In this document: positions 16,404-24,919 of the stretch, in pieces
Position numbering within the stretch: position 1 is the stretch's first letter
Layout: each line of letters begins with the position of its first letter
Assembly: GCF_040784935.1 (NCBI RefSeq)
Contig: NZ_CP160680.1
Coordinates: 1,417,501 to 1,481,500, forward strand
Reading direction: 5' to 3'
Origin: Lewinella sp. LCG006
GTDB lineage: Bacteria > Bacteroidota > Bacteroidia > Chitinophagales > Saprospiraceae
Length of the DNA stretch: 64,000 nucleotides
The notes under the pieces: model-generated
The model's database searches: none
Told to the model about the DNA's origin: nothing
The model's input: the letters and a program-made list of their open reading frames with translations, nothing else
Made by a program: the position numbers and the translations under genes

Positions 16404-16440
16404 GTCATTAAAACACCAGCTCAATCAATTCAGCCCCAAT

Positions 16441-16465
16441 CGTATGATCGCACTGGTACGATCAG
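16441..16465. repeat. 25-bp direct repeat, copy 1
   Basis: Identical at all 25 positions to 17320-17344. The core TGATCG...CGATCA can form a 6-bp stem with an 8-nt loop. The two copies flank the lipoprotein hydrolase gene. Confidence 0.85.
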
Positions 16466-16466
16466 C

Positions 16467-17282
16467 CTAAGAACCCATCAAAAACCGCAGCACCGCTTCT
16501 GAAAAATCAGCTTGTTTATAAGTATTGTTATGGTCTCCTTGCACGATCACCAACTGGCTATTGGGCAAATATTGTTGCAACTCCTCAGGAGAGCCGTTGT
16601 CCTGGTCCTCGTCGCCACAGATGATAAGGGTCTCCACCTGGATATTTCTGAGTTCTTCCGGCGAAGTGACCGGCTGGTAATCCTGAAGCAACCCCAGTAC
16701 TTTGATGTCGGCGTTGATGGATCTCGCATAATTGACCGCACCTTCCGTCATGGGTGTCAGGGCAGCTCTCCCGCTAAAAGCATCCGCAAAGGCAATTCGC
16801 CTATCCCAATCAGGGTTAGTAAAATCAAACCCCATGCCGCCTATTACTGCTTTTGAAATCCGCGTTTCTTGCGTGAGTAATTTTGCTAAAACGATTGCAC
16901 CTCGGGAATAACCAATGGCAATATATTTTTTCAAGCGAAGATGATCCGCCAAGGCGATGAGGTCCTTTATTTCTGCATTGTCTTTATAAGCTTCGCTCTC
17001 TTGTGGTCGGTCAGAAAGTCCGTTCCCCCTCAAGTCGGGTACAATAACCCGGTAACCAGCTGCTAGTAATTGCTCCTTCAAAACAGTTTTATTCCACGAG
17101 CTTCCGTTGGAAATAAATCCGTGGATCAGGATGACTGGTACTCCTTTCCCTTCGTCGGTAAATGCGATCTTGGTCTTATCAAACGACAAAAAGGAAGGCG
17201 CTGAGTTAGCTACTTTGGACGTATGGCACTGCATCAGTCCAAGTAAGAAAAACGTGTAGAGGATCAATTTACTTAAAGGCAT
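16467..17282 (-). CDS. Alpha/beta hydrolase lipoprotein
   Basis: A 271-residue protein with a lipoprotein signal: hydrophobic residues 3-15 and a lipobox-like LGLMQC with Cys19. The mature enzyme has the alpha/beta-hydrolase motifs LIHGF (oxyanion hole, 52-56), GYSRGA with nucleophile Ser126, Asp224 or Asp226 in ICGDEDQDNG, and His251 in QGDHNNTY. DLRGNGLSDRP is the usual strand-4 loop of this superfamily. It probably acts in the periplasm, anchored to a membrane. The substrate is unknown. The gene lies between two identical 25-bp hairpin repeats, the first of them 1 bp past its stop codon. Confidence 0.82.
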   Translation of the reverse strand: MPLSKLILYTFFLLGLMQCHTSKVANSAPSFLSFDKTKIAFTDEGKGVPVILIHGFISNGSSWNKTVLKEQLLAAGYRVIVPDLRGNGLSDRPQESEAYKDNAEIKDLIALADHLRLKKYIAIGYSRGAIVLAKLLTQETRISKAVIGGMGFDFTNPDWDRRIAFADAFSGRAALTPMTEGAVNYARSINADIKVLGLLQDYQPVTSPEELRNIQVETLIICGDEDQDNGSPEELQQYLPNSQLVIVQGDHNNTYKQADFSEAVLRFLMGS

Positions 17283-17319
17283 GCTTTTTTGTTTTTAATG
17301 ATTTTGAGTTCAACCCAAC

Positions 17320-17344
17320 CGTATGATCGCACTGGTACGATCAG
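17320..17344. repeat. 25-bp direct repeat, copy 2
   Basis: Identical to 16441-16465. It lies 37 bp upstream of the hydrolase start on the coding (minus) strand, so it would overlap that gene's promoter or leader. Confidence 0.85.
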
Positions 17345-17394
17345 TAAAACTAGGAACGAGATTGGTCCCATCAGCTTTGTCCAGCACCCTATTT

Positions 17395-18069
17395 TTATTG
17401 TTTTTTCATTCGATTTGACAAATAGCCATTCTTTTGTAGGGCTTCCTCTCCTTCTACTTCATTTAATGCTCCATTCTTCAGCAAATAATTACGATCGGAT
17501 ATGTTCAATATATCTTGGTAGTAGTGATCAATCACCAATATGCCCTTTGTTTTCTTCAACTTCATCAGTAAGGCTTTTATCAAATCTTTGTAATTCGGAT
17601 CAATCATTGAAAAGGGTTCATCTAGCATCATAAATGGATGATCCAGATGTGAAAGCAATACAATTTCCAGGTACTTTTTTTGACCTTCTGACAACTCACC
17701 ATATTTCAACTTATCAAAACTGGAAATTCCTGGCGCATAAAACACTTTATCCAATGTCTCCTCATCTTTGTAGTACATTGGTATGATATTTCTAACGCTC
17801 ATCTGGTTAGGTAAGAAACGATCCTGTGGTAAATAAGCGACTACTTTATCTCTGATGACTTTTTTTGCTGGCACTCTTCTGCCATCTATTTTAATCACTA
17901 ATGAATCAGCTCCTAACACGCCGAACATCATCTTTAGCAATGTTGACTTGCCGCTCCCGTTTCTACCAAATAACCCTACTATCTCTCCAATTTCTATTTC
18001 TAAGGACAAATCTTTGAATAGTAATCTTCTTCCATAGGATTTTGACGCTTCTGCAATTTGCAATTTCAT
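17395..18069 (-). CDS. ABC transporter ATP-binding protein
   Basis: A 224-residue ATPase subunit: Walker A GRNGSGKS at 35-42, Q-loop around YLPQDRF at 79-85, signature LSEGQ at 126-130, Walker B FMMLDE at 146-151 and switch His in VIDHYYQDI. Its start codon follows the stop of the upstream 94-residue membrane protein with no gap, so the two are co-translated. The signature is LSEGQKKYLEI rather than LSGGQ. The partner is far smaller than a normal permease, so this is probably one of the compact Bacteroidota ABC modules of unknown cargo. Confidence 0.88.
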   Translation of the reverse strand: MKLQIAEASKSYGRRLLFKDLSLEIEIGEIVGLFGRNGSGKSTLLKMMFGVLGADSLVIKIDGRRVPAKKVIRDKVVAYLPQDRFLPNQMSVRNIIPMYYKDEETLDKVFYAPGISSFDKLKYGELSEGQKKYLEIVLLSHLDHPFMMLDEPFSMIDPNYKDLIKALLMKLKKTKGILVIDHYYQDILNISDRNYLLKNGALNEVEGEEALQKNGYLSNRMKKQ

Positions 18070-18354
18070 CTATAACAAATTGATAATCAATATATACACT
18101 CCTTCTCCAACTATCATTACAACTAAGTTAAAACTCCAAACGCTGGTGATCAACATTCTCTTGGAGTAGCCATAGTTATAATAAAAGTAATATTCTTCTT
18201 TCTTAAAATATTCATACCCTATGAAACCCACTAGTGTGCCGAGCGTTCCAAAAATAATAATCGACCAAAATAGGCCTGCATATAATGCTATCAAGAATGA
18301 CAAAGCTAGATTGTAAACTGTTGAATCCAAGTAATATTTGTAGATGATATTCAA
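18070..18354 (-). CDS. Small membrane protein, ABC partner
   Basis: A 94-residue protein with about three hydrophobic segments: 16-30, 30-45 (WSIIIFGTLGTLVGFIGYEYF) and 70-92 (SVWSFNLVVMIVGEGVYILII). The middle is rich in Tyr and Lys (KKEEYYFYYNYGYSKR). It directly precedes the ATPase gene with stop and start adjacent. I see no other permease candidate nearby, so it is likely the membrane half or an accessory of that ATPase. This is inference from position. Confidence 0.65.
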   Translation of the reverse strand: MNIIYKYYLDSTVYNLALSFLIALYAGLFWSIIIFGTLGTLVGFIGYEYFKKEEYYFYYNYGYSKRMLITSVWSFNLVVMIVGEGVYILIINLL

Positions 18355-18375
18355 AATATGTGCTTGATTGCTTTC

Positions 18376-21300
18376 TTAATCATTATCCAGCTTCACTAAT
18401 TCCTGCAACTCCTCATTCGAGTACTCTCCGATCCATTTCTCACCCGTGGAGACCGTCAGATTAGCGAGTTCTTTTTTGCCTTGCAAGAGCATATTGATCT
18501 TCTCCTCAAAAGTATGCTCGGTGATGAAACGATGCACCATCACGTTGCGCTTTTGGCCAATGCGGTAGGCACGATCGGTGGCCTGGGCTTCTACGGCAGG
18601 ATTCCACCAGAGGTCGTAGTGAATGACGTTGCTGGCCGCGGTGAGGTTGAGGCCCGTACCGCCAGCTTTCAGTGATAGGATCATGATACGGGTAGCGCGA
18701 TCATTTTGGAAGCGATCGACCATTTCGTCACGCCCTTGGCGGGAAACGCCCCCGTGGAGGAAAGGAATGGTTAAGCCAAATTCTGCTTCCAGCATGGTGA
18801 CCAGCAGGTTGCCCATTTCCTGGTATTGCGTGAAGATGAGCGTCTTCTCTCCGCTCTGCTGAATTTCGTGAAGCAGGTTAAACAGCATCTGCATTTTGCC
18901 GGAATCCGCTGGCGACAAATCGCCTTTCTTTAAAAACTGTTGCGGATGGTTACATACCTGTTTGAGGGCGGTAATTAGTTTCAAAACCAGCCCCTTTCGC
19001 TCAATACCGTCCGTCTTTTTGATGGTTTCCATGGTAGTATCCACCACATTTTTGTAGAGGGCAGTCTGTACCGGACTGAGCTGACAAAACTGGTCTATCT
19101 CTACTTTTTCGGGCAAGTCTTTGATGATGGAGCGATCCGATTTCAGTCGCCTCAGAATGAAAGGTTCCGTGACTTTACGAAACTTTTCCAACTTCTCGCG
19201 ATCGCGTTCAATTTCGATGGGTTTGGCGTATTCTTCCTTGAAGTTTTTCAGGCTATCCAGGTAGCCTTTGTTCGAGAAATCGAAAATACTCCAGTATTCG
19301 CTCAGGCGGTTTTCTACCGGCGTGCCGCTCATCGCAATCTTCACGGGTGCTGGTATTTTTTTGATGGCCTTGGTCTGGGACGTTCCCGGATTTTTGATGT
19401 TCTGCGCTTCGTCGATGACCAGGATCAGCCATTTTTTCTTTTGCAAAACGGCGGTTTCACTGCGCGCGACACCGTAAGTCGTGATGAGTACATCTGCCTG
19501 TTCCAGCGCGTCCATACTGCGATGGCTGCCGTGGTAAACATGGGTCACCAACGCGGGCGAAAAGCGGGCAATTTCCTTTTCCCAGTTGGTCAGCAGCGTG
19601 GTGGGTACGATGATCAGGGCCTTTTGTTTGTCCAATTCACCATCCTCTTTTAACCGCAACAAAACGGCGATCACTTGCAGGGTTTTCCCCAAGCCCATGT
19701 CATCCGCAATGAGGCTCCCAAAACCGATGCGGGTATTCTTGTACATCCATTTGTAACCACTGAGTTGGTAAGGGCGCAGCTGGGCCTGCAAGCCTTTGGG
19801 AAGGTCCACCTCGTCGCCTTTCAACAGGCGTTTCATCAGATGATGGGTTTTAGCATCCAGGGCCACTTTAGCGCCTTCGTAATCTTCCGCAAGGGCGATT
19901 TGCAACAGCTGTCTGCTGTCCAATACTGGAGGATTTTCCAGTTTATTGATCAAGGATTTGATCTCGTTTTCATCAAAAAAAACGTACTGGTCATTGAGCT
20001 TGACGATACCCGACAACTGCTTAACCAGTTTTTTAAATTCCGCTATCGTAATCTGCTGGTCGCCCAGGGCGATGCGCCACTGGAAAGACAACATTTCCTC
20101 TATGTTCAGCAAAGTACTTTTGGACACCACACCTGATTCCTCTTCCGAGCTAATCAGCATCGACATCTGAGGCCGAAACAGCTTGCGCAGCGCCTTGGGC
20201 AACAATACCTTGATGCCAAATAGGCGGATGGTAGGCAATACCTTAAAGAGCACCTCCACAAAAGCTTCTGCGTCAAAAAACAGGGCCTCTTTCCCGTGAT
20301 TAGCAACCAGCCTATTGATCTGCGGAAAATAGTCGGCCAGCATGGCCAGGTCGCGCAGTACCTCCATCCGCAGACCCTGGTATTGCTTTTGGGCCAGCAC
20401 TTTCGCCAATGGGATCGGCGCACTCAGGCGCTCCGTTTGCTTTTGTACGGCGATGTTCACCAAAAAGCCCTCCCCTTCTTCCTCATCAATCTGGATGACG
20501 GGCACAAAGTCTTTCTCTACCAGAAAAAACTTGTTCAGCCAAAGCTGGATAGCCACCGGGTACTCCCGGTCTTCGTAAGAGGAGAAAGCCAACACCGCCC
20601 CGTTGAAAAAAAGATGCCCCATTTCGTGTTCCGCAAAACGGCGCTCCAACCCGTGGCCTTCCTTCACCAGCGCACCGATGAAAAAAGCGAGCAGGGCCTG
20701 CGTATTATCGGCAGCGGTAGGTTCGAAAATCGCTTTTCCCTTACGGTAAAACAAAAGCTCCTGATCAACGATGGAACGCACCCCGGAGAGGAGACTTTGC
20801 ACCACCGGATTGAGCAAAGCCGGCAGCCAGCGAATTTGGTAGTGCTCGGTGTCTGCGATCCGCAACAGCTGCGGCACGTAGGCCGATTGCTGCACCAGCT
20901 TGTGCGCAAATTGGTACAATAAAACGACACTCTTCAAGGCCGGAGAGCAATTGGGTAAGGCACTGACAGGCACCTGCCTCAGCCACGCTAACAGGGCCGA
21001 CTGCTCATCAAACACCAGAATAGTTTCGCCCTGGTTATCGCCCATGGTGGCGGTCAGAAACTCACGCGCTTCGCCCAACAAAATCTCAATGTGCTCTACC
21101 CTGTCCATCAAGACAATGGCTTCATCGGTAGCTTCCGCCAAGGTACTGCTGGTGTTTTTCGCCACCGCGGTATAAGCCATTTTCAGCAGCTCCTTGAAAT
21201 CCCCCCTCGGGTAAAAGACCGGATTTTCTGAAAGGATGGTGAGCAGATCTTCTTTGAGGTCCGGGATGCTCGAAAAGTCCAGCTGCTCGTACACTTCATC

Positions 21301-21903
21301 GTCCCATTCCGAAGGGTGGTAGTCCGTATTAAAAGGCTGTTCGAGCGCCGTAGTCGACAGGATGGCAATTTCCTGCTGCCCTTCGGCGGTATACCCCATT
21401 TGAGCAAGCTCCTGGAAGAGGTCAAAGTTATGCAGCTGAAAAACCAGGAAAGGATTCTTGTCGATTTCGTTGGCAATGAGGTACAGCACAGCAGCCATGT
21501 GCTTACAGGGCACAGCCCAGTCGGGGCAGGAGCAGCTCCCTTCCAGATCTTCCCAGGTGGCCGGAAAGAGGTCGATGTTTTTCTGATCGCAAAGCGTCTT
21601 CAATTCCGGCGGCAACACCCGATTGAGCAGCCGGGAAAGATGGAGCGGATTTTCTGTCACCAAGCCAACGAGTGCTTGTTTTTCTTTGGTAGTAAAAGCC
21701 GGAACGGTGTACGCCACCTTGTACGGACGCGGGCGCGAGCCCTGCACATTGGCCGTTATCTTGTTGCCTTTGATGACGATGTCCTGGGCCAGCCCTTTGT
21801 TGGCATAAGTGCGCCCACGCGGCAAGCGGTTGGAGTAATCGATATCGGCCAGCGCATTGAGCCATTGCTGGCCCCACCAGGTATTTCCGTAGGTTTTTCT
21901 CAC
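18376..21903 (-). CDS. SWIM zinc finger SNF2-family helicase
   Basis: A 1175-residue protein. An N-terminal SWIM domain has CSCPDWAVPCKH at about 128-139 (CxC...CxH zinc ligands). A long helical middle region follows, then a SNF2/RapA-type ATPase: DDMGLGKTLQ (motif I, about 737), a DEAQ box with VIDEAQNIKNPG (about 825), SGTPVENR (motif III), FTQYQEMGNLL (motif IV), and the C-terminal motifs SLKAGGTGLNLTAA and RAYRIGQKRNV. Such enzymes translocate on duplex DNA and remodel protein-DNA complexes. Bacterial SWIM-SNF2 proteins are widespread but poorly characterised. It ends 21 bp before the small ABC operon on the same strand. The start at 21903 gives the usual family N-terminus (TYGNTWWGQQWLNAL). 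Confidence 0.92.
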   Translation of the reverse strand: MRKTYGNTWWGQQWLNALADIDYSNRLPRGRTYANKGLAQDIVIKGNKITANVQGSRPRPYKVAYTVPAFTTKEKQALVGLVTENPLHLSRLLNRVLPPELKTLCDQKNIDLFPATWEDLEGSCSCPDWAVPCKHMAAVLYLIANEIDKNPFLVFQLHNFDLFQELAQMGYTAEGQQEIAILSTTALEQPFNTDYHPSEWDDEVYEQLDFSSIPDLKEDLLTILSENPVFYPRGDFKELLKMAYTAVAKNTSSTLAEATDEAIVLMDRVEHIEILLGEAREFLTATMGDNQGETILVFDEQSALLAWLRQVPVSALPNCSPALKSVVLLYQFAHKLVQQSAYVPQLLRIADTEHYQIRWLPALLNPVVQSLLSGVRSIVDQELLFYRKGKAIFEPTAADNTQALLAFFIGALVKEGHGLERRFAEHEMGHLFFNGAVLAFSSYEDREYPVAIQLWLNKFFLVEKDFVPVIQIDEEEGEGFLVNIAVQKQTERLSAPIPLAKVLAQKQYQGLRMEVLRDLAMLADYFPQINRLVANHGKEALFFDAEAFVEVLFKVLPTIRLFGIKVLLPKALRKLFRPQMSMLISSEEESGVVSKSTLLNIEEMLSFQWRIALGDQQITIAEFKKLVKQLSGIVKLNDQYVFFDENEIKSLINKLENPPVLDSRQLLQIALAEDYEGAKVALDAKTHHLMKRLLKGDEVDLPKGLQAQLRPYQLSGYKWMYKNTRIGFGSLIADDMGLGKTLQVIAVLLRLKEDGELDKQKALIIVPTTLLTNWEKEIARFSPALVTHVYHGSHRSMDALEQADVLITTYGVARSETAVLQKKKWLILVIDEAQNIKNPGTSQTKAIKKIPAPVKIAMSGTPVENRLSEYWSIFDFSNKGYLDSLKNFKEEYAKPIEIERDREKLEKFRKVTEPFILRRLKSDRSIIKDLPEKVEIDQFCQLSPVQTALYKNVVDTTMETIKKTDGIERKGLVLKLITALKQVCNHPQQFLKKGDLSPADSGKMQMLFNLLHEIQQSGEKTLIFTQYQEMGNLLVTMLEAEFGLTIPFLHGGVSRQGRDEMVDRFQNDRATRIMILSLKAGGTGLNLTAASNVIHYDLWWNPAVEAQATDRAYRIGQKRNVMVHRFITEHTFEEKINMLLQGKKELANLTVSTGEKWIGEYSNEELQELVKLDND

Positions 21904-21921
21904 TTTTCGCTAGATCGGGGT

Positions 21922-22281
21922 TTAGATCAATACCAACACCATCCCCACCAAAGCCGGAATGGTCTGCACGTAGAGAATCTGCTTGGCGGCCGTCATAGCT
22001 CCATAGATGCCCGCAATGGCAACACAAGCCAGAAAAAACAAGGCGACGTTCGACTGCCACAATTCATCCTTAATCAATAGAGACCAGATCAGCCCAGCAG
22101 CCAGGAAACCATTGTACAAACCCTGATTGGCAGCCATCACCTTGGTTTGCGGAAAGAGCTCTTTAGGAAACTGGCTAAAAACTTTGCGCCCCTTGGTCTC
22201 CCAGGCAAACATCTCGAAGTAAAGGATGTAGAGGTGAAACAAGGCAATGAGGGCGATGAGGATGGTGGAGGGTATGGACAT
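21922..22281 (-). CDS. DUF1304 membrane protein
   Basis: A 119-residue protein with four transmembrane segments. It opens with the DUF1304 pattern HLYILYFEMFAWETKGRKVF and has NQGLYNGFLAAGLIW in the middle, both typical of this family of unknown function. It is placed 18 bp upstream of the SNF2 helicase gene on the same strand, so they may share a transcript, though no functional link is known. Confidence 0.85.
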   Translation of the reverse strand: MSIPSTILIALIALFHLYILYFEMFAWETKGRKVFSQFPKELFPQTKVMAANQGLYNGFLAAGLIWSLLIKDELWQSNVALFFLACVAIAGIYGAMTAAKQILYVQTIPALVGMVLVLI

Positions 22282-22659
22282 AAGGTATATTGAACTTTAG
22301 TAAAACATCTCTAAGCTGTACTTTAGGCAAAAGCCCGTAAAACCCGCCTGCACAGCGGACAGGAGATGCGGGCTGCTTCGCGCCCTAGAGGTAAAGAGTA
22401 GAGGGATAGCAGACCAATAAGCATTAATTCCCAACTTCGATTAAAAAAGCCAATGTTGGAAAATTTTTAAGTCATTTCTACTAGCGTCGTTAAAGTCTCT
22501 CTACGCTATACTCAAAGAGGCGATTGCATCGCCACTCATCCCTTTACAATTTTAGGCATTTTGCCGAAAGTCCAGCCAAGTTAAAACATTCACTCGGTTT
22601 TTTCTCCAAAACCAACCAATTTATTGGTAACTTTGCCAGCTACCCATTGTTAAAGTTTC
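22282..22659. other. Gene-free divergent promoter region
   Basis: This 378-bp gap separates divergent genes. It holds a G/C-rich imperfect hairpin near 22337-22370 (CCCGC...GCGGG) and a phrase matching 14821-14838 on the opposite strand (CTGGACTTTCGGCAAAA, one mismatch), followed by the recG promoter. I see no RNA gene or reading frame here. Confidence 0.5.
22628..22635 (+). promoter_or_regulatory. Putative recG -7 box TAACTTTG
   Basis: An exact match to the Bacteroidota TAnnTTTG -7 consensus, ending 24 bp before the recG start codon. No good TTTG -33 element is present at the usual distance, so this is a moderate call. The implied leader is very short. Confidence 0.4.
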
Positions 22660-24780
22660 ATGCAACCCGGTAAAAGTCCACTGCTACAGCAATCCATTGA
22701 GTACCTGAAGGGCGTAGGCCCTGCCCGGGGGGAGTTGCTGCGCAAAGAGTTGGCAATTCATACGCTGGGTGATCTGCTCTTTCAATTTCCTTTTCGCTAC
22801 GTCGACAAAACGCAATTTCACCGCATCGGGGAGCTCATGCCTGATAGTGGTACCGTGCAGCTAAAGGGTATCTTGAGGCGACTCACCACGGTGGGTGAAG
22901 GCCGCAAGAGCCGGCTACAAGGGGTGCTCCGGGATGAAAGTGGCAAAATCGACCTCATCTGGTTCAAGGGCGTCCACTGGTTACAGAAAAACCTAGTGGT
23001 GGGTAAGGAGTATATCATCTACGGCAAAGTCACCGATTTTCGGGGCACCCTCAATATGTCGCACCCGGAGATGGAAGCCGCTGATGCGGGCAATGCCGAA
23101 GAGGCCGTCTCCTTTGCACCCGTCTATCCCAGTACCGAAAAGCTCAATACCAAGGGCGTAGACAGTAAGGTACGCAGCCGGATCATGCAGGCCTTGTTTG
23201 AAAAACTTAGTCCGGCGGATGTACCGGAGATTTTGCCAGATTATGTGGTCAAAAAACTGCGCTTGCTTTCTCGCTTTGAGGCCCTCAGAGCCATCCACTT
23301 CCCGACCAATGCCGAAGAGCTCAAAGCCGCACGTAACCGCCTGAAGTTTGAAGAACTTTTCCTCTTGCAGCTGCGGCTGATTCAGCTCAAAAAGCGAAGG
23401 AAAGGAGCCGTAAAAGGGTACGCCTTCACGACGATCGGCGATTATTTCAATACTTTTTACAAAGAAAAACTGCCCTTCGAGCTAACGGGAGCCCAAAAGC
23501 GTGTGCTCCGGGAAATTCGCCAGGACATGGGCCGCCCCATCCAGATGAACCGCCTCCTGCAAGGAGATGTGGGTAGTGGTAAAACCATGGTGGGATTGAT
23601 GAGTATGCTCATGGCCATCGACAATGGTTACCAAGCCTGTATGCTAGCCCCAACGGAAATTCTGGCCCAACAGCACTATGACGGCATTCGGGAATACGTA
23701 GAAGGCCTGGGCCTCAAAATCGGCTACCTCACTGGCAGCATTCGTGGCAAAAAACGCAAAGTACTCCTGGAAGAACTCGCCGCCGGAGACATCCACATAC
23801 TGGTCGGCACACACGCTATTTTAGAACCCCCGGTCATCTTCAAAAATCTGGGCCTCTCCATCACCGATGAGCAGCACCGTTTCGGCGTCAAGCAAAGGGC
23901 AAAACTTTGGAACAAGAACACGCCCTACCCGCCCCACGTGCTGGTGATGACGGCCACCCCCATCCCCCGTACCCTGGCCATGACCCTCTACGGCGACCTC
24001 GATGTCTCGGTCATTGATGAACTGCCTCCAGGACGTAAACCCGTTACGACGGAACACAAAAACGAGTACCAACGCCGCCGTGTCATCGGCTTCATGAAAG
24101 AACAAATCGCGCTGGGCCGACAGGTTTACGTGGTCTATCCCCTGATCGAAGAAAACGAGAAACTGGACCTCCAGGCCCTGGAAGCAGGCTACGAGCAGCT
24201 ATTGCTCGACTTTCCCATGCCGGAGTTTCAGATCAGTGTCGTACACGGCCGGATGAAATCCGAAGAGAAGGACTTTGAAATGCAACGCTTTAAGGAAGGC
24301 ATCACCCAAATCATGGTGGCCACTACCGTGATTGAAGTAGGTGTGAACGTACCCAATGCCAGCGTGATGGTCATTGAAAACACCGAGCGCTTTGGGCTTT
24401 CGCAGCTACATCAGCTAAGAGGTCGCGTCGGGCGCGGAGCCGATCAATCCTACTGCATCCTCATGTCCAGCTTCAAACTCAGCAAAGAGGGCAAAGAACG
24501 CATCGCCACCATGGTACGTACTAACAATGGCTTCGAAATTGCCGAAGCCGATCTCAAACTCCGTGGCCCCGGCAACATCGAAGGCACCCAACAAAGTGGT
24601 ATCCTCAACCTCCGCATCGCCGACCTCGCCCAAGACGGCCGCATCCTACAAACCGCCCGTGAAATTGCCCACCGCATCCTCGATGACGACCCTAAATTGG
24701 AGAAGGAGCACCACCGTCCGCTCGGCATTCACCTGGAACAGCATTACAAGCATTTGAAGGGGTGGGCGAGGATATCTTAA
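22660..24780 (+). CDS. recG: ATP-dependent DNA helicase RecG
   Basis: A 706-residue protein, full length for RecG. An N-terminal wedge/OB domain (YLKGVGPARGELL, FPFRYVDKT) binds branched DNA. The helicase core has GDVGSGKT (motif I, about 302-309), DEQHRFGV (DExH box, about 402), MTATPIPRTLAM (motif III) and ATTVIEVGVNVPNA, with QLRGRVGRG (motif VI). RecG drives fork regression and branch migration in replication repair. The start is supported by the TAACTTTG box 24 bp upstream and by the normal N-terminal length. Immediately downstream are degenerate short repeats into which an IS256-type element has inserted. Confidence 0.97.
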   Translation: MQPGKSPLLQQSIEYLKGVGPARGELLRKELAIHTLGDLLFQFPFRYVDKTQFHRIGELMPDSGTVQLKGILRRLTTVGEGRKSRLQGVLRDESGKIDLIWFKGVHWLQKNLVVGKEYIIYGKVTDFRGTLNMSHPEMEAADAGNAEEAVSFAPVYPSTEKLNTKGVDSKVRSRIMQALFEKLSPADVPEILPDYVVKKLRLLSRFEALRAIHFPTNAEELKAARNRLKFEELFLLQLRLIQLKKRRKGAVKGYAFTTIGDYFNTFYKEKLPFELTGAQKRVLREIRQDMGRPIQMNRLLQGDVGSGKTMVGLMSMLMAIDNGYQACMLAPTEILAQQHYDGIREYVEGLGLKIGYLTGSIRGKKRKVLLEELAAGDIHILVGTHAILEPPVIFKNLGLSITDEQHRFGVKQRAKLWNKNTPYPPHVLVMTATPIPRTLAMTLYGDLDVSVIDELPPGRKPVTTEHKNEYQRRRVIGFMKEQIALGRQVYVVYPLIEENEKLDLQALEAGYEQLLLDFPMPEFQISVVHGRMKSEEKDFEMQRFKEGITQIMVATTVIEVGVNVPNASVMVIENTERFGLSQLHQLRGRVGRGADQSYCILMSSFKLSKEGKERIATMVRTNNGFEIAEADLKLRGPGNIEGTQQSGILNLRIADLAQDGRILQTAREIAHRILDDDPKLEKEHHRPLGIHLEQHYKHLKGWARIS

Positions 24781-24787
24781 GGAGGAA

Positions 24788-24917
24788 GGGTGTAAGGGTT
24801 GGAAAAGTGTAAGGGTGTAAGGGTTTTTACAAACAACCATCAACTATTCTCCAAGTCGGAAATCGGAAGTGGGAAGTCGGAAGTGGGGCCCGATCGCGAT
24901 CGGGAGGAAGTCGGAAA
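24788..24917. repeat. Degenerate GTGTAAGGGT and AAGTCGGAAGTGGG repeats
   Basis: Just downstream of recG are several tandem variants of GTGTAAGGGT (24790-24822), then variants of AAGTCGGAAGTGGG (24853-24917), interrupted by the 16-bp perfect palindrome CCCGATCGCGATCGGG at 24889-24904. The same two families recur at 31705-31755, 36348-36376, 38668-38738, 38789-38915 and 40393-40730. Confidence 0.7.
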
Positions 24918-24919
24918 TA

